Shown piece after piece: positions 25,149 to 33,384 of a DNA stretch of 64,000 nt. A program made the position numbers and the translations under genes. The notes beneath the pieces were generated by a model. That model ran no database searches, had not been told where the DNA came from, and worked only from the letters and a program-made list of their open reading frames with translations. The stretch is from Leucobacter sp042726155. GTDB taxonomy: Bacteria; Actinomycetota; Actinomycetes; Actinomycetales; Microbacteriaceae. The stretch's first letter is position 1, and each line of letters starts with the position of its first letter. The stretch spans positions 1,488,001-1,552,000 of the forward strand of contig NZ_JBHXHV010000001.1 in NCBI RefSeq assembly GCF_042726155.1. The letters run 5' to 3'.

Positions 25149-26473
25149 GCATCAGCAAATTGATCAGATGCTCCGACTCAGGGGTGCCTGAACTCCTCGA
25201 TCAGCTGGTCCCAGCCCCGATGCCCGTACGGCCGCAGGCGCAGTACGCCGAATCACGCTGCGACACCGCCCGTGACGTCCTGCTTGCCAGAGTGGTGTGG
25301 TCGCGGCTCATCGAACCCGGCGACGCGGTGGCAGGAACACTGATCGATACGCTCGGAGCATTGCCAGCGCTTGAACTGCTCGCGGGGGAGTCTGGGAAGT
25401 ACGCGCGTGAGGAGGGCAGCGCTCACCGGGGTACCGTCGGTGCCGCACGTCAATTGCGAACGGCCGCGGCTGCAGCCGGGATCGCGATTGATGGTCGCAC
25501 GCTCTCCGCCGCGGTCGCTCGCTGGCTTCCGCGTCTCGACCGATCCGCGAGCCTGACTGACCTCGACCGCGCCGTTGCCGCGGGACTGCAGGTCATCGGG
25601 CCAGAATCAATCCTGTGGCCGACGTCTCTGAACGATCTCGGACCGCACTCTCCACAACTCCTCTGGGCGCGGGGCAAACCCGCCGAGCTCAGCGCAAAAG
25701 CGCTCGCTGTGGTGGGTGCACGGGCGTGCACCGGCTACGGCGCGAACATCACCGCAGAACTCGTGGACACCGCAGGGTCCGCCGGAGTAGCAATCGTGTC
25801 GGGTGCGGCCTACGGCATCGACGCGGTCGCACACCGCGCCGCGCTCGCCGCAGGCGTCCCCACGATTGCCGTGCTCGCGGGCGGGGCCGACCGCGCCTAC
25901 CCAAGTGCCCACGAATCGCTGCTTGAACGTATTGCGGAGACCGGGGTCGTGTGCTCCGAGATGGTGCCGGGGGCCGCGCCAACTAGATGGAGGTTTCTGC
26001 AACGCAATCGGGCAATTGCCGCTCTCGCAGAGGCGACACTCGTCACGGAGGCGGGCATGCGGTCAGGGTCACTGAACACGGCTGGGCACGCGGCCGAGCT
26101 CGGACGAAACCTCGGAGCAGTCCCCGGACCCATCACCAGTGCAGCCTCCGCTGGTTGCCACCGACTCATTCGCGACTACGGCGCCACACTCGTATCCAGC
26201 AGCGACGAGCTGCGTGAATTCATGGGGATTATCAGCGCCGCAGAACAACTGCTCCCGAGTGCGTCTGATCGCCAACCGGCTGCGCACCGTCGCACGCTCG
26301 ACGCGATCCCGCTGCGCGGCTTCCGCAGCGGTGACGAGATTGCGCTCGCCGCAGGCCTGACTGGGGAAGAGACGCGGGCGATACTCGCCGAACTTGAACT
26401 CATGGGGTGGGTAGCCCGTGGTGATCGCGCAGACGGATCGCCCCCGCGATGGCGTCTTGTGCGGCGCGAGTAA
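25145..26473 (+). CDS. dprA: DNA-processing protein DprA
   Basis: Loads RecA on incoming single-stranded DNA. The 442-aa protein has an N-terminal helical region of about 150 residues. Its Rossmann-like core contains VGARACTGYG, IVSGAAYGIDA and RNRAIAALAEATLVTEA. A C-terminal winged-helix-like domain includes LAAGLTGEETRAILAELEL. It overlaps comM by 4 nt (ATGA). Downstream, the usual neighbour xerC is displaced by about 1.8 kb holding two extra genes. Confidence 0.94.
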   Translation: MSISKLIRCSDSGVPELLDQLVPAPMPVRPQAQYAESRCDTARDVLLARVVWSRLIEPGDAVAGTLIDTLGALPALELLAGESGKYAREEGSAHRGTVGAARQLRTAAAAAGIAIDGRTLSAAVARWLPRLDRSASLTDLDRAVAAGLQVIGPESILWPTSLNDLGPHSPQLLWARGKPAELSAKALAVVGARACTGYGANITAELVDTAGSAGVAIVSGAAYGIDAVAHRAALAAGVPTIAVLAGGADRAYPSAHESLLERIAETGVVCSEMVPGAAPTRWRFLQRNRAIAALAEATLVTEAGMRSGSLNTAGHAAELGRNLGAVPGPITSAASAGCHRLIRDYGATLVSSSDELREFMGIISAAEQLLPSASDRQPAAHRRTLDAIPLRGFRSGDEIALAAGLTGEETRAILAELELMGWVARGDRADGSPPRWRLVRRE

Positions 26474-26625
26474 GGCCTTCTTAGAGGATAAAAAAAGTGC
26501 TGTCAAGGCCCCCCTCAAAACCGTCACTTGAGGGTCTTCAAACCATAGAATATCGGCTCTTCGGGCCTCGGAAATGAGCGAGGTCCTCCGCATGAATAAC
26601 CGAATAACGTAAGGCTGTCACTGAC
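26474..26625 (+). promoter_or_regulatory. Relatively AT-rich leader with hairpin and a possible 12-codon ORF
   Basis: This 152-nt region contains an inverted repeat CCCTCAA/TTGAGGG (26512-26518, 26528-26534) and a TAGAAT hexamer (26546-26551). A 12-codon ATG-to-TAA frame (26574-26612) ends 13 nt before the next gene. Together they look like a promoter plus operator or attenuator, but each element is individually weak. Confidence 0.35.
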
Positions 26626-27297
26626 GTGAACACAGAGGTTCAAGCTCGTTCGTCGAGCACGATGTCGGCGTATCGCATCACCCAGGTAGCCTCAGACGCA
26701 GATCTGTTTACCTGGCGTCTGCTCCGTCAGCGTGTGTATCTTGAAGAGGGGCTACTCACACCCGACGACGTCGGGTCCACCATGTACATCGACACGTACG
26801 ATGCGTACTCAGAGCACTTCTTGGTGTGGGACTCATTGGGTGCGCCTGTCGGCACGGGGCGACTGATCTTTGGGGCCCATGTTGCTGGGCAACGCCTCCA
26901 GATCGAAGACACGTTTGACGTGGATATTTTGCCCGACAGCGCCGAGGTCTCAGGGTTCGCAATTTTGCGGGAGCACCGCGTCGGCCTCGCCCAGGTGGGG
27001 CTGCTTCGCGCGATGATCGAACGGTTGCGCGAGCGAGGCGTATCGAACGCGTACGCAGAGGTTGAGCCGTGGTTCTTCAGGGGGCTCAATCGCTTCGGAT
27101 ATCCGTGCGCCCGCATCAGCGAATCGAAGTTCGTCTTCAACGCAGAGAACTTCGTGATCCACATGCCGCTCGACGACTTCTGGGAGGGGGTGGAGCACGA
27201 TATCTCGCGTGCGCGCCGCACCCTTCGCGGCACGTACTACTCGCACCCGTGGGACGGCACGATCGGCGACCAGCACCTGGTGTTCCGTGACGCGTGA
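26626..27297 (+). CDS. Autoinducer-synthase-like (LuxI/FeeM-type) N-acyltransferase
   Basis: A GNAT-fold protein of 223 aa that follows the LuxI/FeeM pattern. An N-terminal LRQRVY helix is followed by paired acids D56/D59 in IDTYD, then H64-FLVWD, GTGRL with R79, and AEVSGFAI with E107. In LuxI the equivalents (two Asp, Arg, Glu) hold S-adenosylmethionine or the acyl donor. The SRF arginine is a glycine here, so a FeeM-like amino-acid N-acyltransferase is more likely than an acyl-homoserine-lactone synthase. An AAGG lies 11 nt before the GTG at 26626; the ATG at 26662 is an alternative. The gene overlaps the E1-like gene by 11 nt, implying a joint pathway. The product is unknown. Confidence 0.62.
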   Translation: MNTEVQARSSSTMSAYRITQVASDADLFTWRLLRQRVYLEEGLLTPDDVGSTMYIDTYDAYSEHFLVWDSLGAPVGTGRLIFGAHVAGQRLQIEDTFDVDILPDSAEVSGFAILREHRVGLAQVGLLRAMIERLRERGVSNAYAEVEPWFFRGLNRFGYPCARISESKFVFNAENFVIHMPLDDFWEGVEHDISRARRTLRGTYYSHPWDGTIGDQHLVFRDA

Positions 27298-28162
27298 CCC
27301 TGCGCCCTCCGCGGCGCAGGGTCCCACCTTTCTGGATCGCAGTCGCGGCTTATTTACCGATGCCGAACTCCGCAGGCTCGGCTCTGCGACCGTAGCGATT
27401 GCCGGGGTCGGGGGAGTTGGCGGACGAGTGGCCGAGGTACTCGCTCGGAGCGGTATCGGAAACCTGCGACTGGCTGACCCCGACACGTTCTCGATCACGA
27501 ACCTCAATCGGCAGGCGGCATCGACACTCGACTCGCTTGGCCGGCAAAAGACGACCGTCGTCGCCGAGCTGTGCCGTTCGGTCTCGCCGATTGTCACAGT
27601 CGACGAATGGTCCGAGGGCGTTTCGGCTGGCAGCATCGACGCCTTTGTGCGGGGCGCGGATGCGGTTGTTGACGGAACCGACTTCACGCTCCCGTCGTTG
27701 GGGCTGCTCGTCGCACGCGCAGGAAGCGCGCAGCACGTCCCGGTCGCGCTTGGTGTCGAGGTCGCGTTCGGCGCTTGGCACACGGTGTTCACCCGACCCG
27801 GGCAGTTCGAACAGCTGATGGGTCTCCCGCTCGATGTGAGTCCGGAGGCGCTCGACAGCGGTGAGATCTCGGTGCCGCTCTGGCGCTGGGTGCAGCGCGT
27901 CCCTCCCTACCTGAACGCCGACGTTTTCGCGCGGGTCGCGCGAGGTGAAATCGATGCCCCCGCCATCGCGCCCGCCGTTGAGATTTCTGCCGCGATGCTC
28001 GCGACCGATGTGCTGCAACTTGTACTGGGACGTCGTCCAGCAACGCGCGCGCCCGCCGTACACGGCATCGATGCGCGTACCGGGCGATCGTGGCGGGGGC
28101 GCCCCAGCCTGGCTCGGTTCATGCTGAGCGCCAAAGTCGCATCGTGGCGGGCACGCCGGTAG
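27287..28162 (+). CDS. E1-like (ThiF/HesA/MoeB family) adenylating enzyme without catalytic cysteine
   Basis: A 291-aa Rossmann protein of the E1 superfamily, which activates a carboxyl group with ATP. Visible motifs are AGVGGVGG (39-46), D64 and D66 of ADPD, the arginine finger in NLNRQ (72-76), K88 and the VVDGTD aspartates (128-132). The usual CxxC zinc pairs are absent, and the only cysteine is C96, which is not at the thioester position. It may therefore adenylate a peptide or small molecule without thioester transfer, as MccB-like enzymes do. The GTG at 27287 overlaps the acyltransferase gene end by 11 nt. A frame from 27209 is longer, but it is entirely inside that gene. Confidence 0.72.
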   Translation: MTRDPAPSAAQGPTFLDRSRGLFTDAELRRLGSATVAIAGVGGVGGRVAEVLARSGIGNLRLADPDTFSITNLNRQAASTLDSLGRQKTTVVAELCRSVSPIVTVDEWSEGVSAGSIDAFVRGADAVVDGTDFTLPSLGLLVARAGSAQHVPVALGVEVAFGAWHTVFTRPGQFEQLMGLPLDVSPEALDSGEISVPLWRWVQRVPPYLNADVFARVARGEIDAPAIAPAVEISAAMLATDVLQLVLGRRPATRAPAVHGIDARTGRSWRGRPSLARFMLSAKVASWRARR

Positions 28163-28232
28163 CACGCCAATAGCACGACGAAACGCCGCGAGCCAGAATG
28201 CGCTTCTGACGCGCGCCGCCCACAATGAAGAC

Positions 28233-29201
28233 ATGCAACTGTCTACGGCCGTCGAGCGTTTCTTGACGGCCGTGCAGTTGGAGTATGGCTACTCCGAGCA
28301 CACGCTGCGCGCCTACCAGCGAGACCTCGCATGGTTCATCGACTTCGCGGAGGAAACTGGTGCGCGCGAGCTCGCCGACTGCGATATCGAGCTCATGCGT
28401 GGCTGGTTGTGGCAGCGTCAGCAACAAGGGCTCGCAGCCACAACGCTCGCCCGCAACGTCGCGACGCTGAAGTCGTTTGGCACCTGGCTCGAACGCTCCC
28501 GGCTGGTGCCGGGCAATCCTGCGTCGCGGCTCCGTGCTCCGAAGGCTCCGCGTGATCTTCCGCGAGTGCTCGCCGACGAGCAAATGCGCCGCCTGCTGGC
28601 CCGAGTTGAAGGCCGAGGCGACGCCGAGCACCCCGAATCGCTGCGCGATCACGCGGTGCTCGAACTGCTCTACGCGGCGGCGCTTCGCGTTTCGGAGCTG
28701 TGCTCGTTGCCGATCACTGGGCTCGATGCCGGTGCTCGAACCGTGCGCGTGCTGGGCAAGGGCGGCAAAGAGCGAGTTGTGCCGTTCGGCGGACCGGCCG
28801 CGCGTGCCATCGACACCTATCTGACCGTCGCTCGCCCCGCACTGATTGCTCGAGCCGCGCAAGCCGCAAGCGCTGCATCACAGAGCGCTGCATCACAGAG
28901 CGCCGGGCCGCAGAGCGCCAGGCATGATGCCCTATTCGTGGGAAACCGGGGTGGCAAACTGACGCCCAATGCGGTGTACCGACTGGTGGCCCGCGAGCTC
29001 GAAGACGAGCCGGGTGGAGGCCCACGCGGTCCGCACACCTTCCGGCACACCGCGGCGACGCACCTGCTGAATGGTGGCGCCGACCTGCGAGTGGTGCAAG
29101 AGATGCTGGGGCACTCGAGCCTGGCGAGTACTCAGGTCTATACGCACGTCTCGACCGAACGATTGGCTCAGAGCTACCGGCAGGCTCACCCGCGGGCCTA
29201 A
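28233..29201 (+). CDS. xerC: Tyrosine recombinase XerC
   Basis: Resolves chromosome dimers at dif together with XerD. The 322-aa protein has an N-terminal SAM-like DNA-binding domain (YSEHTLRAYQRDL). Its C-terminal catalytic domain holds Arg in ALRVSEL, HTFRHT (HxxR), GHSSL and the nucleophile Tyr in QVYTHV. An Ala/Ser/Gln-rich insertion (about residues 209-230), encoded by a 15-bp tandem repeat, separates two catalytic-domain strands. Typical XerC is near 300 aa, and this insertion accounts for much of the excess. CACAAT lies 6 nt before the ATG, a weak leaderless-type promoter. Confidence 0.93.
   Translation: MQLSTAVERFLTAVQLEYGYSEHTLRAYQRDLAWFIDFAEETGARELADCDIELMRGWLWQRQQQGLAATTLARNVATLKSFGTWLERSRLVPGNPASRLRAPKAPRDLPRVLADEQMRRLLARVEGRGDAEHPESLRDHAVLELLYAAALRVSELCSLPITGLDAGARTVRVLGKGGKERVVPFGGPAARAIDTYLTVARPALIARAAQAASAASQSAASQSAGPQSARHDALFVGNRGGKLTPNAVYRLVARELEDEPGGGPRGPHTFRHTAATHLLNGGADLRVVQEMLGHSSLASTQVYTHVSTERLAQSYRQAHPRA
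28866..28920 (+). repeat. 15-bp tandem repeat inside xerC
   Basis: Two near-perfect copies of a 15-bp unit (AGCGCTGCATCACAG) and a diverged third copy encode the ASQSA-type linker. The reading frame is preserved. Confidence 0.75.
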
Positions 29202-29243
29202 CGTGCCCTCGCCCTCTCGTTCGCGCCATCTGCATGAGCAGAT

Positions 29244-29813
29244 TCACCACGGCAACAGCACCGGTCTCGTGAAGAAGTAGCGAAGCGGGTTCACATACTC
29301 ATCGCTGACGCGTACTCCGAGGTGCACGCAACGCCCGCCGCAGTGCCCGGCACCGCTCAGAGTGCCAATCGGCGCGCCAATGTTGACGGTGTCGCCCGCG
29401 CTCAGCATGCTCGATACGGGTTCCATCGAGTACACAGTGGTCTCATCGACGCGCACTGAGATCACGGGCCGGTCGACGACCGTGCCTGCGAAGGTGACTG
29501 TGCCGCCGACGGGAGCTCGCACCTCGGTTCCGGCGCGTGCGGCGAGATCGACGCCGCGATGACCGGGTCCGTAGGCGTGCTCGGGAGCACGGAACGGCTC
29601 GATCACCTCGAACGGAACAGCGACGGGCGGCACCCAGCGGGCGATGCTCGCGGTTTTCGCTGTGACGGTCTGAGGTATCGCAGCCGCCGCGCTCCCGGAC
29701 GTCGCTGATATCGCTGCCGGGGGGATCGCCACGAGTGGCACTGCCGTGAACACAGTGGCAGCGAGGCGGAGGATCGAGAAGAGAGAGGTGAGCTGAGTGA
29801 GCCGGGGAGTCAT
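29244..29813 (-). CDS. M23 family metallopeptidase (LytM-like), secreted
   Basis: Probable peptidoglycan endopeptidase or amidase activator acting outside the membrane. It is 189 aa with an N-terminal hydrophobic segment (about residues 12-48) that acts as signal peptide or anchor. The LytM domain has GHRGVDLAA (HxxxD zinc ligands) and CVHLGVR (HxH-like site with the catalytic His preceded by CGGRC). All zinc ligands appear present, so it may be active. Convergent with xerC and divergent from rpsB, it stands alone. Confidence 0.88.
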   Translation of the reverse strand: MTPRLTQLTSLFSILRLAATVFTAVPLVAIPPAAISATSGSAAAAIPQTVTAKTASIARWVPPVAVPFEVIEPFRAPEHAYGPGHRGVDLAARAGTEVRAPVGGTVTFAGTVVDRPVISVRVDETTVYSMEPVSSMLSAGDTVNIGAPIGTLSGAGHCGGRCVHLGVRVSDEYVNPLRYFFTRPVLLPW

Positions 29814-30117
29814 GCGAAAATCGTGTCAGCCGTGGCGTCCGCCGGCGAGGCGCGAGCGAGATCTGTGAAGAACTCGCGAGAAAGGTCCAAAAATGCGGGC
29901 CTGTGAGCGCGCAATTGAGCGGCCTGGCTGGTGTACACTGGTCCAGCACCTTGCAAGAGGTGACTTCGCGTGCCCACGCATCGGAGTGAAGCCAACGGTC
30001 CGCGCTCAACACGAACGCGGCGGCTAATCCCGAGGGCACCAGGATCGGGTCGCAACCGCGACCGATGACAACCGTAATACGCGTGCCCGCGAGGGTGCGC
30101 AGAACAGGAGGACGGCC
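29814..30117 (+). promoter_or_regulatory. Promoter and leader region of rpsB
   Basis: This 304-nt gap holds no gene. A -10-like TACACT at 29934-29939 has no clear -35. If used, it gives a leader of about 170 nt. Within the leader, 30044-30053 pairs with 30058-30066 in a stable hairpin with an AACC loop, and AGGAGG (30106-30111) is an ideal ribosome binding site. A long structured leader is expected where S2 represses its own translation; that role here is inferred. Confidence 0.5.
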
Positions 30118-31035
30118 ATGGCCGTCGTTACCATGCGCCAGCTGCTCGACAGCGGCGTGCACTTCGGACACCAGACCCGCCGCTGGAACCCGAAGATGAA
30201 GCGTTTTATTTTCACCGAGCGCTCGGGCATCTACATCATCGACCTGCAGCAGTCGCTCGGGTACATCGATGCCGCTTACGAGTTCGTGAAGCAGACCGTT
30301 GCCCGTGGCGGCAACATTCTCTTCGTCGGCACCAAGAAGCAGGCCCAGGAAGCGATCGCCGAGCAGGCGACCCGCGTTAACCAGCCCTACGTCAACCAGC
30401 GTTGGCTCGGCGGCCTGCTCACCAACTTCCAGACGGTCACCGGTCGTCTTGAGCGCATGAAGGAGCTCGAGCAGCTCGACTTCGAGGGCACCACGAGCGG
30501 CTTCACCAAGAAGGAGCTCCTGCTCAAGAAGCGCGAGCTCGAGAAGCTGCAGAAGTCGCTCGGTGGCATCCGCCACATGGGCAAGACTCCCTCTGCGCTC
30601 TGGGTCGTCGACACCAAGAAGGAGCACCTCGCGATCGACGAGGCGAAGAAGCTCGGGATCCCCGTGATCGCGATCCTCGACACCAACTGCGATCCCGACG
30701 AGGTCACCTACCCGATCCCGGGTAACGACGACGCAATCCGCTCGGTCGCACTGCTCACCCGCGTGATCGCCGACGCCGCAGCTGAGGGCCTCATGGAGCG
30801 CCACCAGAAGCCGTCGGAGGGCGCTGAGCAGGCCGCAGAGCCGCTCGCTGAGTGGGAGGTCGAGCTTCTCGCAACCGAGGCTCCGGCCGCCGAGGAAGCT
30901 CCCGCCGCTGAAGCTGAAGAAGCACCCGCTGCTGCAGAGGCTCCGGCCGCTGAAGAAGCACCCGCTGCCGAAGAGGCACCCGCCGCGGAAGAGGCCCCGG
31001 CCGACGACGCTGCGAAGACCCCGGCCGCAGAATAA
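30118..31035 (+). CDS. rpsB: 30S ribosomal protein S2
   Basis: Structural protein of the small ribosomal subunit. The family signatures HFGHQTRRWNPKM, RWLGGLLTNF and PVIAILDTNCDPD are intact. The 305-aa length exceeds the usual 240-260 because of a C-terminal tail (about residues 257-305) made of repeated Glu/Ala/Pro units, probably disordered. AGGAGG is 6 nt before the ATG. It is followed 40 nt later by tsf, the classic rpsB-tsf pair. Confidence 0.98.
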   Translation: MAVVTMRQLLDSGVHFGHQTRRWNPKMKRFIFTERSGIYIIDLQQSLGYIDAAYEFVKQTVARGGNILFVGTKKQAQEAIAEQATRVNQPYVNQRWLGGLLTNFQTVTGRLERMKELEQLDFEGTTSGFTKKELLLKKRELEKLQKSLGGIRHMGKTPSALWVVDTKKEHLAIDEAKKLGIPVIAILDTNCDPDEVTYPIPGNDDAIRSVALLTRVIADAAAEGLMERHQKPSEGAEQAAEPLAEWEVELLATEAPAAEEAPAAEAEEAPAAAEAPAAEEAPAAEEAPAAEEAPADDAAKTPAAE

Positions 31036-31075
31036 TCTCTGACCGTTCACCGAACGACCACTGAAGGAGTCACAC

Positions 31076-31906
31076 ATGGCTGCAGTAAGCATGGCCGCTG
31101 TGAAAGAGCTGCGCGACCGCCTCGGCGCCGGCATGCTCGACAGCAAGAACGCACTCGTTGAGGCTGAGGGTGACATCGAGAAGGCCATCGAGATCCTGCG
31201 TCTCAAGGGCCTGAAGGGTGTTGCAAAGCGCGGCGACCGCGAGGCAAGCGAAGGCCTCGTCGCTGTTCGTCAGACCGAGGGTGCTGCCACGATGATCGAG
31301 CTCGTTTGCGAGACCGACTTCGTTGCGAAGAACGAGAAGTTCATTGCCCTGGCTGATCGCGTCCTCGACGCAATCGTCGCGGCGAGGGCCTCGTCCGTGG
31401 AGGAGGCTCTTGCAGCTCCCGCCGAGGGCAAGACCGTCGCCGACGTCATCACCGAAGAGGCCGCCATCATTGGCGAGCGCATCGAGATCCGCAAGCTCTC
31501 GCGCGTTGAGGCACCCGCCACCTCGGTGTACCTGCACCAGACCTCGAAGGATCTGCCGCCGCAGATCGGCGTGGTCGTGGGCTACGAGGGTGACGACGCC
31601 GAGGCCGCTCTCAGCATCGCTCGTCACATCTCCTTCGCGGATCCGCTCTACCTGAGCCGCGAAGATGTGCCCGAGGCTGATGTCGATAAGGAGCGCGCGC
31701 TCGTTACCGAGATCTCGAAGAACGAAGGCAAGCCTGAGGCTGCACTGCCGAAGATCGTCGAGGGTCGTCTGACCGCGTTCTTCAAGCAGGTCGCGCTGAA
31801 CGAACAGATTCACGCGCTCGACGCTGACAAGCGCGAGGTGAAGAAGTTCGCTGAGGCCGCAGGCATCAAGGTGACCGGCTTCGCACGGAGCAAGGTCGGC
31901 GCTTAG
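31076..31906 (+). CDS. tsf: Elongation factor Ts
   Basis: Nucleotide exchange factor that releases GDP from EF-Tu. The 276-aa protein has the N-terminal UBA-like domain (VKELRDRLGAGMLDSKNAL), the TDFVA motif (CETDFVAKN) and two core subdomains, ending in VTGFARSKVG. GGAG precedes the ATG at 31076; the in-frame ATG at 31091 is a possible alternative. Co-transcribed with rpsB and followed by a hairpin. Confidence 0.98.
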   Translation: MAAVSMAAVKELRDRLGAGMLDSKNALVEAEGDIEKAIEILRLKGLKGVAKRGDREASEGLVAVRQTEGAATMIELVCETDFVAKNEKFIALADRVLDAIVAARASSVEEALAAPAEGKTVADVITEEAAIIGERIEIRKLSRVEAPATSVYLHQTSKDLPPQIGVVVGYEGDDAEAALSIARHISFADPLYLSREDVPEADVDKERALVTEISKNEGKPEAALPKIVEGRLTAFFKQVALNEQIHALDADKREVKKFAEAAGIKVTGFARSKVGA

Positions 31907-31917
31907 CCAATCACACC

Positions 31918-31945
31918 AGGACCCGGGCCGTTCGGCTCGGGTCCT
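31918..31945 (+). terminator. Terminator-like hairpin after tsf
   Basis: AGGACCCG (31918-31925) pairs with CGGGTCCT (31938-31945). Pairing continues inward through GGCC/GGCT to a very small loop. It starts 12 nt after the tsf stop. No T tract follows. Confidence 0.6.
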
Positions 31946-32040
31946 GTGCTGTGTCCGCACTATTATTGGCCCCGGGTACATACGGGGCCCAGTGACGCGA
32001 AAGCGTCCACGCTCGACATTCGACAGAGGAGACACCCCAC

Positions 32041-32760
32041 ATGACGAAGACCGCCGATCGCAAGCGACGAGTACTGCTCAAGCTCTCGGGAGAAGCCTTC
32101 GGTGGGGGAACGCTCGGTGTGAACCCCGACGTTGTCAGCCAGATTGCGCGCGAAATCGCGGCCGCAATGGAAGATGCCGAGGTCGCCGTCGTTGTCGGTG
32201 GCGGTAACTTCTTCCGGGGTGCTGAGCTCTCGCAGCGCGGCATGGACCGCGCTCGCGCTGATTACATGGGCATGCTGGGCACCGTCATGAACGCCCTCGC
32301 CCTGCAAGATTTCCTCGAGCAGGCCGGTGTCGAGACCCGCGTACAGTCGGCAATCACGATGACCCAGGTCGCCGAAACCTACATCCCGCTGCGCGCCATT
32401 CGCCACCTCGAAAAGGGACGCGTCGTTATTTTCGGTGCTGGCGCAGGTTTGCCCTATTTCTCGACCGACACGGTCGCGGCGCAGCGCGCACTTGAGATTC
32501 AAGCCGACGAAGTGCTGGTCGCGAAGAACGGCGTCGATGGCGTTTACACCGCTGATCCCCGTCAAGACCCCGATGCCACGCTGATCGAGCAGATCACCTA
32601 CAACGACGCACTCGTGCGTGGTCTGAAGGTCGTCGACTCGACCTCGTTCAGCCTCTGCATGGACAACGGGATGCCGATGCGCGTCTTCGGCATGGAGCCA
32701 GCTGGTAACGTCACCGATGCGCTGCGAGGCGCACCCCTCGGCACCCTCGTTCACGCCTGA
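32041..32760 (+). CDS. pyrH: UMP kinase
   Basis: Phosphorylates UMP to UDP in pyrimidine nucleotide synthesis. The 239-aa amino-acid-kinase fold shows LLKLSGEAFGG at the start, the VVVGGGNFFRG loop, GTVMNALALQD and the ADEVLVAKNGVDGVYTADP segment. GAGGAG is 7-8 nt upstream. The upstream gap carries TATTAT (31961-31966), a possible -10. It precedes frr and cdsA in the usual order. Confidence 0.97.
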   Translation: MTKTADRKRRVLLKLSGEAFGGGTLGVNPDVVSQIAREIAAAMEDAEVAVVVGGGNFFRGAELSQRGMDRARADYMGMLGTVMNALALQDFLEQAGVETRVQSAITMTQVAETYIPLRAIRHLEKGRVVIFGAGAGLPYFSTDTVAAQRALEIQADEVLVAKNGVDGVYTADPRQDPDATLIEQITYNDALVRGLKVVDSTSFSLCMDNGMPMRVFGMEPAGNVTDALRGAPLGTLVHA

Positions 32761-32785
32761 CGCGGGCGGCGCGGGCCGCGCCCGC

Positions 32786-32791
32786 TAAGCT
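32786..32791 (+). promoter_or_regulatory. -10 hexamer TAAGCT upstream of frr
   Basis: TAAGCT lies 33 nt before the frr GTG. It is followed by a short leader containing AAGGAG (32812-32817), so here the transcript has a normal ribosome binding site. Confidence 0.45.
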
Positions 32792-32824
32792 GGATCAACG
32801 AGCGTTTTCACTAAGGAGTACACC

Positions 32825-33379
32825 GTGATCGATGAAGTCTTCGCCGATGTCAAGGACCGCATGAACCGCGCGGTTGAATCCGCGAAAGAGAGCTTCGCCA
32901 CGGTTCGCACGGGGCGGGCGAACCCGTCACTGCTGCAGAACGTGCAGGTCGACTACTACGGTACGCCCACGCCACTTTCGCAGCTCGCTTCCGTGCAGAA
33001 CCAGGATGCGCGCAGCCTGCTCATCACCCCCTACGACAAGGGAGCGATGAAAGATATCGAGCAGGCCATTCGCGACATGCCGAACCTCGGCGCGAACCCC
33101 TCGAACGATGGCACCGTCATTCGCCTGGCGCTGCCCGAGCTCACCGCAGAACGCCGCAAGGAGTTCGTCAAGATCGTCAAGGGCAAAGCCGAAGATGCCC
33201 GCGTTGCGATCCGCAACGTACGCCGTTCCGGCAAGGACGACTTTGACGCGCTGAAGGGTGAGGTCGGCGAAGACGAGATCTCGCGCGCTGAGAAGGAGCT
33301 CGAGGCCGTCACGAAGCAGTTCATCGATCAGATCGACGAGGCGCTGAAGCGCAAAGAAGCCGAGCTGCTGGAGGTCTGA
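32825..33379 (+). CDS. frr: Ribosome recycling factor
   Basis: Splits post-termination ribosomes with EF-G. The 184-aa protein has the family start with VRTGRANPSLL and the YYGTPTPLSQLA loop, then RLALPELTAERRKE and the C-terminal helix with QFIDQIDEALKRKEAELL. GTG start with AAGGAG 7 nt upstream. The gene is followed by cdsA after 5 nt, so the two are co-transcribed. Confidence 0.97.
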   Translation: MIDEVFADVKDRMNRAVESAKESFATVRTGRANPSLLQNVQVDYYGTPTPLSQLASVQNQDARSLLITPYDKGAMKDIEQAIRDMPNLGANPSNDGTVIRLALPELTAERRKEFVKIVKGKAEDARVAIRNVRRSGKDDFDALKGEVGEDEISRAEKELEAVTKQFIDQIDEALKRKEAELLEV

Positions 33380-33384
33380 TCCGC

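Noticed and set aside
26474..28232. dprA-xerC interval as an integrated mobile island
   Set aside because: No direct repeats, integrase, transposase or attachment site flanks the two extra genes. Only insertion into a conserved block is visible.
29443..31206. 587-codon minus-strand frame across rpsB and the M23 gene
   Set aside because: It overlaps rpsB completely. The only recognisable homology in the area is explained by rpsB, tsf and the M23 gene.
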